Source: Streptomyces olindensis (GTDB lineage Bacteria > Actinomycetota > Actinomycetes > Streptomycetales > Streptomycetaceae). Taken from it: 64,000 nucleotides of DNA. This document shows positions 57,892 through 64,000 of the stretch, in pieces. How positions within the stretch are numbered: position 1 is the stretch's first letter; each line of letters begins with the position of its first letter. The stretch lies in assembly GCA_000696115.1 (NCBI GenBank), contig JJOH01000095.1, forward strand, positions 62,001 to 126,000, written 5' to 3'. A program made the translations under genes and the position numbers. The notes under the pieces were generated by a model that saw nothing but the letters and a program-made list of their open reading frames with translations, was not told the origin of the DNA and did not search any database.

Positions 57892-57905
57892 CAGTGAACA
57901 ACTGT
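57892..57905. promoter_or_regulatory. Probable TetR operator 2
   Basis: CAGTGAACAACTGT differs from operator 1 at one base. It lies 37 bases before the ATG of the divergent small membrane protein gene, so one regulator can control both directions. Confidence 0.6.
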
Positions 57906-57942
57906 AACCACAATCGTTCACCGAAACCTGGGGGCTGTTCCC

Positions 57943-58107
57943 ATGCTGTTCATCGTCGCCGCACTCCTGCTGCTGGGCGTGGTCCTGGGCACCGTCGCCC
58001 ACGCGCCGCTCACCTTCTCCCTCGCCGCCGGCGCCGTCATCGCCGCCTGGCTGGGCATCTTCGCGCTCCGCGAGCGCAACCGCCGGCGCCACACGCAGGC
58101 CCACTGA
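57943..58107 (+). CDS. Short two-helix membrane protein
   Basis: 54 residues. ATG 57943 follows GGGGG by about nine bases. Two membrane helices (LFIVAALLLLGVVLGTVAH and FSLAAGAVIAAWLGIFAL) and a basic C-terminal tail RERNRRRHTQAH. It is transcribed away from the TetR gene, with the second palindrome in its promoter region, and is 38 bp before the next gene. Function unknown. Confidence 0.7.
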   Translation: MLFIVAALLLLGVVLGTVAHAPLTFSLAAGAVIAAWLGIFALRERNRRRHTQAH

Positions 58108-58145
58108 CCACCGCACCTCCGACCCGACACCGGGAGTCGATCACC

Positions 58146-58412
58146 ATGCAGCTCACCGCTCCGGCCTCGCGCCACACCGGTATCCGGGACACCGACGGCA
58201 TGGCCGTCGCGTCCTTCGTCCTCGGCCTGCTCGGCCTGCTCGTGCTCAACATCTTCCTCGGCCCGATCGCCATCGTGCTGGCGAGCATCGCCCTGTGGCG
58301 CGGCACCAACCGCCGCGGCCGGGCGTTCCTGGGTCTGGGCCTGGGCGTCGCCGACCTGCTGGTCCTGGTGGCCTTCATGGAGGCCGACAGCACGGTCTCG
58401 TGGAGCTTCTGA
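58146..58412 (+). CDS. DUF4190-like small membrane protein
   Basis: 88 residues from ATG 58146 with GGGAG upstream. Pattern of DUF4190 proteins: short polar N-terminus, GMAVASFVLGLLGLLVLNIFLGPIAIVLASIAL, NRRGRAFLGLGLGVADLLVLVAF. Two membrane helices. Probably in one operon with the 54-residue protein upstream and under the divergent TetR regulator. Confidence 0.8.
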   Translation: MQLTAPASRHTGIRDTDGMAVASFVLGLLGLLVLNIFLGPIAIVLASIALWRGTNRRGRAFLGLGLGVADLLVLVAFMEADSTVSWSF

Positions 58413-58552
58413 GCCGCCGTCGGACCATCTCCGACCGACACGCAGCGGCCGGGCCCGGGGACGACGGGCCGCCGCCGCGCCGGAAAGCGATTCACCTTCG
58501 GCCAACCTTGATCTGAGGCCCGGAGAAGGGGAGCCGTAGAATCGGGCTCACC

Positions 58553-59722
58553 ATGGCTTACCTCGACCACGCCGCGACCACCCCGATGCTCCCGGAGGCG
58601 GCAGAGGCGCTCACCGCCCACCTGGGTGCCACCGGCAACGCCTCCTCCCTCCACGCATCCGGCAGGCAGGCCCGCCGCACCGTCGAGGAGGCCCGCGAGA
58701 CCCTCGCCGACGCCCTCGGCGCCCGCCCCAGCGAGGTCGTCTTCACCTCGGGCGGCACGGAGGCCGACAACCTCGCCGTCAAGGGCCTTTACTGGTCACG
58801 GCGCGACGCCGACCCGGCCCGCACCCGCGTCCTCGCCAGCCCTGTCGAGCACCACGCGGTCCTCGACGCCGTGCACTGGCTCGGCGAACACGAGGGCGCC
58901 ACCATCGAGTACCTGCCGGTCGACGCCCATGGCCGCGTCCACCCCGACGCCCTGCGCGAGGCGATCGCCCGCAACCCCGACGACGTGGCCCTCGCCACCG
59001 TCATGTGGGCGAACAACGAGATCGGGACGATCCTGCCGATCCGCGAACTGGCCGACGCCGCCGCGGAGTTCGATGTCCCGCTGCACTCGGACGCGGTCCA
59101 GGCCTTCGGCCAGATCCCCGTGGACTTCGCCGCCTCCGGCCTCGCCGCGATGACCGTGTCGGGCCACAAGATCGGCGGCCCCTACGGCATCGGCGCGCTG
59201 ATCCTCGGCCGCGAGCACGCCCCCGTGCCCGTGCTGCACGGCGGCGGCCAGGAGCGGCACGTGCGCTCCGGCACCCTCGACGTCCCCGCCATCGCCTCCT
59301 TCGCCGTCGCCGGGCGGCTGGCCGCCGAGCAGCGCGAGTGGTTCGCCCACGAGATCGGCGCCCTGCGCGACAGCCTGATCACCGCGGTCCGCTCGGCCGT
59401 CCCGGACGCGATCCTCGGCGGCGACCCCGACCCGGAGGGCCGCCTCCCGGCCAACGCGCACTTCACGTTCCCCGGCTGCGAGGGCGACTCCCTGCTGCTC
59501 CTGCTCGACGCCCAGGGCATCGAGTGCTCCACCGGCTCCGCCTGCACCGCCGGCGTCGCCCAGCCCAGCCACGTCCTCCTCGCCACCGGCACCGATCCCG
59601 ACCTGGCCCGCGGCACCCTCCGCTTCTCCCTCGGCCACACCTCCACCGAAGCCGACGTCGAGGCCCTCGCGAAGGCCATCGGCCCGGCGGTGGAACGGGC
59701 CCGGGCGGCGGGGCTGACGTAA
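58553..59722 (+). CDS. Cysteine desulfurase (NifS/IscS type)
   Basis: 389 residues. Pyridoxal phosphate lysine Lys206 in VSGHKIGGPYG, His100-His101 in SPVEHHAVLD, and the catalytic Cys is most likely Cys331 in STGSACTAG (Cys325 is a second Cys in that loop). Passes sulfur from L-cysteine as persulfide. mnmA lies 1.2 kb downstream on the same strand, and this enzyme is the likely sulfur donor for it, as in many Gram-positives where the two genes are neighbours. Confidence 0.94.
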   Translation: MAYLDHAATTPMLPEAAEALTAHLGATGNASSLHASGRQARRTVEEARETLADALGARPSEVVFTSGGTEADNLAVKGLYWSRRDADPARTRVLASPVEHHAVLDAVHWLGEHEGATIEYLPVDAHGRVHPDALREAIARNPDDVALATVMWANNEIGTILPIRELADAAAEFDVPLHSDAVQAFGQIPVDFAASGLAAMTVSGHKIGGPYGIGALILGREHAPVPVLHGGGQERHVRSGTLDVPAIASFAVAGRLAAEQREWFAHEIGALRDSLITAVRSAVPDAILGGDPDPEGRLPANAHFTFPGCEGDSLLLLLDAQGIECSTGSACTAGVAQPSHVLLATGTDPDLARGTLRFSLGHTSTEADVEALAKAIGPAVERARAAGLT

Positions 59723-59800
59723 CGCCCGGCGCGGACGAGGGGCGCGTGGCCTTCGGCGCGCGCCCTTGCCGGGGGCCGTGCCCGGGCGGACACTCCGGAC

Positions 59801-60175
59801 GTGAGCGTCGTCACCCAGGTCTTCGCCCTCCTCGCCGCCCTGATCCACCTCGTGGTGGGCGTTCTGGAGCGCTTCCTCTACCACCGCCCCGCGGTCCGGC
59901 TCTTCCTCACCACGTCCACGGCGGACGCGCCCGAGGTGACGCTGTGGCGGTCAGGGGTCGCCGTCTACAACATCCTGCTCGGGCTAGGGCTCCTGGCCGG
60001 GGTCGTGGCCCTGCACACCGGGGACGAGACCGCCGGGCGCGCCCTGGTCCTCTACCTCTGCGGCTTCCTGGTGGTGTCCGCCGTCGTGTTCGCCGTGTCG
60101 TTCCCGCGGCTGTGGCGCGGGGCGCTCGGCCAGGGGCTGGCACCCGCCGTCGCGCTTCTCGCCGCCCTGTTCTGA
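59801..60175 (+). CDS. DUF1304 membrane protein
   Basis: 124 residues from GTG 59801. Four membrane helices in the DUF1304 pattern: LAALIHLVVGVLERFLY, a polar loop, YNILLGLGLLAGVVALH, and two C-terminal helices. Function unknown. It lies between cysteine desulfurase and mnmA without obvious relation to them. Confidence 0.82.
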   Translation: MSVVTQVFALLAALIHLVVGVLERFLYHRPAVRLFLTTSTADAPEVTLWRSGVAVYNILLGLGLLAGVVALHTGDETAGRALVLYLCGFLVVSAVVFAVSFPRLWRGALGQGLAPAVALLAALF

Positions 60176-60209
60176 CGCCGCTGTTCCGACGCCGCCCGGC
60201 CCAGCCCGG

Positions 60210-60875
60210 TCAGGCGGGTGCCGTACGCGCCTGACGCACCAGCCGCATGTACTTGTCCCAGTCCCAGTGCGGCCCCGGGTCCGTGTGGTCCGTGCCCGGG
60301 ACCTCCACGTGGCCGATGATGTGCTCGCGGTCGACGGGTATGTCGTACCGCGCGCAGATCCGGGCCGTGAGACGGGCGGAGGCCTCGTACATCTCGTCCG
60401 TGAGGTCCTGCGGGCGGTCCACGAAGCCCTCGTGCTCGATGCCGACACTGCGCTCGTTGTAGTCGCGGTTGCCCGCGTGGTAGGCCACGTCCAGCTCGCG
60501 GATCATCTGCGTGACGTGCCCGTCCTGGCGGACGATGTAGTGCGTGGCCGCCTTGTGCCCGGGGTCCTGGAAGGCCTTCACCGCGCTGTCGAAGCTGCCC
60601 TGCGTGACATGGACGATCACCATGTCTATGCCGAAGTCGTCGGGCCGGTCCGCCCGCCGCCAGTTCGCGTCCGACGCCGCCACCCAGCGCGCGCCCGCGA
60701 AGTCGACCTCGCCCTCCTCGCGCGGCTTCTCCACGCCGGGAGTCCGCCACCACAGGCGCGCCAGCTCGTCCCGGGCCCGCACGGCCGAACCCGCAGCTGC
60801 CGCCGCCCCACCGATCAGCAACGCCCGGCGCCCGACCTTCCGGTCGCCGTCCTTCGGAGCCTTCCGCTGTCCCAT
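60210..60875 (-). CDS. N-acetylmuramoyl-L-alanine amidase (amidase_2), probable Tat substrate
   Basis: 221 residues from ATG 60875. The N-terminus has a twin-Arg segment, VGRRALLIGG, and a hydrophobic stretch ending near residue 35, suggesting Tat export. The amidase_2 domain has zinc-type His in VIVHVTQGS and GTDHTDPGPHWDW, with SVGIEHEGF in the middle. Cleaves peptide stems from muramic acid. Convergent with the DUF1304 gene and divergent from mnmA with a 60-bp gap. Confidence 0.92.
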   Translation of the reverse strand: MGQRKAPKDGDRKVGRRALLIGGAAAAAGSAVRARDELARLWWRTPGVEKPREEGEVDFAGARWVAASDANWRRADRPDDFGIDMVIVHVTQGSFDSAVKAFQDPGHKAATHYIVRQDGHVTQMIRELDVAYHAGNRDYNERSVGIEHEGFVDRPQDLTDEMYEASARLTARICARYDIPVDREHIIGHVEVPGTDHTDPGPHWDWDKYMRLVRQARTAPA

Positions 60876-60935
60876 GTGATCGTCAACGGATACTCGCGGG
60901 CCCTGGTTCCCGCGCCCCCTTACCCTGGAGGGGTT

Positions 60936-62066
60936 ATGACTGAAACCCCGCAGCGCCCCCGCCCCCTCCGCGTCCTGGCCGCCATGTCCGGCGGCGTCGA
61001 CTCCGCCGTCGCCGCCGCCCGCGCGGCCGAGGCGGGCCACGACGTGACCGGCGTCCACCTCGCGCTCTCCGCCAACCCCCAATCCTTCCGGACGGGCGCG
61101 CGGGGCTGCTGCACGATCGAGGACTCGCGCGACGCCCGCCGCGCCGCCGACGTCATCGGCATCCCCTTCTACGTGTGGGACCTCGCCGACCGCTTCCGCG
61201 AGGACGTCGTCGAGGACTTCGTCGCCGAGTACGAGGCCGGCCGCACCCCCAACCCCTGCCTGCGCTGCAACGAGAAGATCAAGTTCGCCGCCCTCCTCGA
61301 CAAGGCGCTCGCGCTCGGCTTCGACGCGGTCTGCACGGGCCACTACGCCAAGGTGATCGTCCGCGAGGACGGCACCCGTGAACTGCACCGCGCCTCCGAC
61401 ATGGCCAAGGACCAGTCGTACGTCCTCGGCGTGCTCGACGACCGGCAGCTCGCCCACGCCCTGTTCCCGCTCGGCGACACGGTCACCACGAAGGACGAGA
61501 TCCGCGCCGAGGCCGAGCGCCGGGGCCTGGCCGTCGCCAAGAAGCCCGACTCGCACGACATCTGCTTCATCGCCGACGGCGACACCCAGGGCTTCCTCGC
61601 CGACCGGCTCGGCAAGGCCGAGGGCGACATCGTCGACGAGACGGGCGCCAAGCTCGGCACGCACGAGGGCGCGTACGGCTTCACCATCGGCCAGCGCAAG
61701 GGCCTGCGCATCGGCACCCCGGCCCCCGACGGCAAGCCGCGCTACGTGCTCGACATCTCCCCGGTCACCAACACCGTCACCGTCGGCCCGGCCGCCGCCC
61801 TCGACGTCAGCGCCCTGACCGCGATCAAACCGCGCTGGTGCGGCGCCGCCCCCACCGGCCCCGGCACGTACACGGCCCAGCTGCGCGCCCACGGCGGCGA
61901 GACCGAGGTGACCGCCGAACTCGTCGACGGCACCCTGCAGGTCACCTTCACCGAACCGGTCCGCGGCGTCGCCCCCGGCCAGGCGATCGTCCTGTACGAC
62001 GGCACGCGCGTGGTGGGCTCGGCGACGATCGCGTCGACGAAGCGGGCGACGGCCGGCGTGGCCTGA
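60936..62066 (+). CDS. mnmA: tRNA 2-thiouridylase MnmA
   Basis: 376 residues from ATG 60936 with GGAGGGG upstream. PP-loop SGGVDS at 18-23, catalytic Cys108 (NPCLRCN) and Cys210 (HDICFI), then the central and C-terminal beta-barrel domains (GFTIGQRKGLRIG). Installs 2-thio on wobble U34 of Lys, Glu and Gln tRNAs, using persulfide from a cysteine desulfurase, one of which is encoded just upstream. Confidence 0.96.
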   Translation: MTETPQRPRPLRVLAAMSGGVDSAVAAARAAEAGHDVTGVHLALSANPQSFRTGARGCCTIEDSRDARRAADVIGIPFYVWDLADRFREDVVEDFVAEYEAGRTPNPCLRCNEKIKFAALLDKALALGFDAVCTGHYAKVIVREDGTRELHRASDMAKDQSYVLGVLDDRQLAHALFPLGDTVTTKDEIRAEAERRGLAVAKKPDSHDICFIADGDTQGFLADRLGKAEGDIVDETGAKLGTHEGAYGFTIGQRKGLRIGTPAPDGKPRYVLDISPVTNTVTVGPAAALDVSALTAIKPRWCGAAPTGPGTYTAQLRAHGGETEVTAELVDGTLQVTFTEPVRGVAPGQAIVLYDGTRVVGSATIASTKRATAGVA

Positions 62067-62106
62067 CCCGGAGACCACCCGGGGCAGGCCCCACGCGCGC
62101 GTGCCC

Positions 62107-62181
62107 CGGCCCCAGCCCCGCGCGAAGAACTCGGCCCCAGCCCCGCGCGCAGCGCTCGGCCTCAGCCCTGCGCGAAGAACT
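62107..62181. repeat. Three 25-bp tandem repeats at the 3' end of the hydrolase gene
   Basis: Copies start at 62107, 62132 and 62157. The first two begin CGGCCCCAGCCCCGCGCG and the third CGGCCTCAGCCCTGCGCG. The third contains the stop and last five codons (FFAQG) of the hydrolase gene on the minus strand; the other two are downstream of it. Confidence 0.85.
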
Positions 62182-62944
62182 CCGCCAGCACCGGCGCCAG
62201 CACATTCGGCTCCACCATGTGCGTCTGCCCCTGGAGCGTGCGGTACGTGCCCTCGGGTACGGAGTCCGCGATCGCCCGGGCCGCCTCGCGCAGCCAGGCG
62301 GGGCTGGCGTCGCCCGCGACCGCCAGGACGGGGACGGCGACCGAGCCCAGCCGCTCCCGGGGGACCCGGCCGTCGCGCATCACGGCGTCGTCGTAGGCGA
62401 GGCTCGGGGCGATGGCCTCCATGCCGGCCCACATGGGGGACTGGCGGGCGCCCTGGATCACGCCCTCGGCCAGGCCGGTCAACCGCAGGAACAGCTCGAC
62501 CGCGTCCCCGCGCCGCCCCTCGCCGAGTGCCTCCGTCAGCCGCCGGGTGTACTCCGCGCGCTCCCTGGCACCCTCCTCGGACATCGCGAACGGCGTCTCG
62601 TACACCGCCACGCGCCGCACCGGCAGCCCGCTCGCCGCCGCCTCCAGGGCGAGCGCCCCGCCCGACGAGATGCCGTACAGGAACGCCTCGCCGCCCACCG
62701 CCTCGATCACCGCCGCCAGGTCCTCGACCTCACGCTCCACCGCGTACGGCGCCGTGTCCCCGCTGGCCCCGCGGCCCCGGCGGTCGTACACGACGGCCTG
62801 GAAGCGCTCCGACAGCGACACGGCCAGCGGCGCCAGGGTGCCGCCCGTCGACATCGCACCGCTCACCAGGACGACCGCGGGACCCCGGCCGGTGCTCTCG
62901 TAGGCGATGCGGGTGCCGTCGCGCGAAAGGATCTTCTTGTCCAT
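62162..62944 (-). CDS. Alpha/beta fold hydrolase
   Basis: 260 residues. Nucleophile Ser in GISSGGALAL (about 95), oxyanion region VLVSGAMSTGG, YDRRGRGASGD, acid in AVAGDASPAWL, His in QGQTHMVEP. Resembles small actinobacterial hydrolases of unknown substrate. It converges with mnmA, with a 95-bp gap mostly filled by the 25-bp repeats. Confidence 0.88.
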   Translation of the reverse strand: MDKKILSRDGTRIAYESTGRGPAVVLVSGAMSTGGTLAPLAVSLSERFQAVVYDRRGRGASGDTAPYAVEREVEDLAAVIEAVGGEAFLYGISSGGALALEAAASGLPVRRVAVYETPFAMSEEGARERAEYTRRLTEALGEGRRGDAVELFLRLTGLAEGVIQGARQSPMWAGMEAIAPSLAYDDAVMRDGRVPRERLGSVAVPVLAVAGDASPAWLREAARAIADSVPEGTYRTLQGQTHMVEPNVLAPVLAEFFAQG

Positions 62945-63005
62945 GCCTGTTGAGACTGCCGCACGGCACGGTGTTCATCGGTGAGGCGGGCCGTGCGTCA
63001 GCCGA

Positions 63006-63329
63006 TCACGTGACGTCAACCTCGTAGAAGCACAGGTGGTCCTTGATCTCGGCGACGTCCGGCTTCGGGTCCGGATACGCCCAGACGAGGTCCGCCGCGT
63101 CCGGCAGCGACCAGTAGGACGCGGTGCCCTTGAACGGGCAGTACGTATGCGTGGCGGACGGCGTCAGCAGGTCGAGCCGTACGTCCTCGGCCGGGATGTA
63201 GTACCGCGGGGGACAGCCGGTCTCGCGCAGGACCAGTGGCCGGTCGCTCTCCGCCAGGACCTGGTCGCGGTGCACCACGCGCACGTGCCGGTTGCTCCGT
63301 TCGATGGTGATGCGATGCCCTGTCGTCAC
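63006..63329 (-). CDS. DUF427 family protein
   Basis: 107 residues from GTG 63329 with AAGGAGGGG upstream, which decides the start. Typical DUF427 motifs: VRVVHRDQVLAESDRPLVLRE, PPRYYIPAEDV, THTYCPFKGTASYWSL and the C-terminal DHLCFYEVDV. Small soluble beta-fold protein of unknown role. Divergent from the methyltransferase gene. Confidence 0.9.
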   Translation of the reverse strand: MTTGHRITIERSNRHVRVVHRDQVLAESDRPLVLRETGCPPRYYIPAEDVRLDLLTPSATHTYCPFKGTASYWSLPDAADLVWAYPDPKPDVAEIKDHLCFYEVDVT

Positions 63330-63410
63330 GATCGCCCCTCCTTGGGTAGCCGACTCCACCGGTACAGCGCACGCTGGAGCGGAGTTCTTCCCTCGCCGCA
63401 GGAGGCCACC

Positions 63411-64000
63411 ATGCGCGCCACGGAACCGGCCGGAAACCGCAGCAGCCTGGCCCACCAGGTCCGGTACGCCCTGCGCCACCCGGAGCGCGTGCCCGCGCAC
63501 GCCCGGCGCGCGCTGCGGGACGCCCTGCTGCGGCTGCGCTACCGCGACCACATCGCCTACTACCGGGCCGTGATGGCCTCGGACACGGCGCGCAGCGCGG
63601 AGGCCGCGGTGGGGCACAACCCCTCGCGTGAGGCGTGGACCCGCATCGGCCGCATGCAGTTCGACTACCTGGTGGGACACGGTCTCCAGCCGCACCACCG
63701 CATGCTGGACATCGGCTGCGGCAACCTGCGCGCCGGACGTCTGTTCATCGACTACCTCGACACCGGGCACTACTACGGCATCGACATCTCGCCGCACATC
63801 CTGCTCGCCGCCCAGGACATCCTCGTGGCCGAGAAGCTCCAGCCCAAACTGCCCTACCTGGCGCTCGCCGACGACCTCACCCTCGCCTTCCTGCCCGACG
63901 CGCACTTCGACGTCGTGCACGCGCACAGCGTCTTCTCGCACTCGCCGCTGCACGTCATCGAGGAGTGTTTCGCGCACGTCGGCCGGATCCTCGCGCCGGG
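63411..64000 (+). CDS. Class I SAM-dependent methyltransferase (3' end outside window)
   Basis: At least 196 residues from ATG 63411, preceded by GGAGG. After an 80-residue basic, helical N-terminus comes the SAM-binding motif LDIGCGNLRAGRLFIDYL (about residue 100), then the acidic YYGIDIS and DVVHAHSVFSH. The frame is open at the window edge. Substrate unknown. Confidence 0.85.
   Translation, partial: MRATEPAGNRSSLAHQVRYALRHPERVPAHARRALRDALLRLRYRDHIAYYRAVMASDTARSAEAAVGHNPSREAWTRIGRMQFDYLVGHGLQPHHRMLDIGCGNLRAGRLFIDYLDTGHYYGIDISPHILLAAQDILVAEKLQPKLPYLALADDLTLAFLPDAHFDVVHAHSVFSHSPLHVIEECFAHVGRILAP

Overview
The window is high-GC actinobacterial DNA and almost certainly a chromosomal core segment of a Streptomyces. 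The grounds are strong third-position G/C, many GTG/TTG starts, short tightly packed genes, a GlgE maltosyltransferase operon, and a secreted protein matching the Streptomyces guanine ADP-ribosyltransferase family (ScARP/Scabin). The gene set and order resemble the region I recall as about SCO5430-SCO5490 of S. coelicolor; that comparison is from memory and was not computed.

Layout. Positions 1-4000: the end of a HelD/HelR-type RNA polymerase helicase-like ATPase, a cytochrome P450 with a degenerate ExxR motif, and a coupled pair of small related membrane proteins. Positions 4000-16700: alpha-glucan metabolism, with a minus-strand glgE-treS-pep2-glgB operon, a secreted subtilase and a plus-strand glycogen phosphorylase. 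glgB has a long Lys/Ala-rich N-terminal extension joined to the enzyme across an apparent one-base frameshift in a 7-base homopolymer. Positions 16700-22400: a DUF1990 protein, two paralogous secreted thermolysin-like proteases that share a promoter-like element, and an alpha/beta hydrolase with Cys in place of the usual Ser nucleophile. Positions 22400-28600: a two-subunit ABC exporter and glgX debranching enzyme. Positions 28800-39200: two tandem L,D-transpeptidases, enoyl-CoA hydratase, an HATPase regulator, a beta-propeller lipoprotein, the ScARP-like toxin/enzyme, a GNAT and a divergent MerR regulator, an EF-hand protein, a deletion scar made of two truncated genes (ABC ATPase and GntR/FCD regulator), an F420/NADP-type oxidoreductase and a GH25 muramidase-like protein.

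Positions 39300-43900: a glycine/serine operon (gcvT-gcvH-glyA-sdaA) led by a tandem glycine riboswitch. Together these would turn excess glycine into one-carbon units and serine, then pyruvate. Positions 44100-47300: a P-loop protein, a non-coding tandem repeat and two SseB-like proteins. Positions 47600-53750: a five-gene oligopeptide/dipeptide ABC importer. Positions 53800-64000: a TRIC-type membrane protein, an esterase, a thioesterase-like protein, a lipoprotein, a TetR regulator facing two small membrane protein genes with two matching palindromes, cysteine desulfurase and mnmA (tRNA thiolation partners), an amidase, another hydrolase, a DUF427 protein and the start of a methyltransferase.

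I found no CRISPR array, phage, transposase, rRNA or tRNA gene. I do not see a wholly new multi-gene system. The strongest leads are the glgB frameshift/low-complexity extension, the shared M4-protease promoter element, the palindrome over the ScARP start codon, the decayed ABC/GntR junction and the P450 lacking both ExxR residues.
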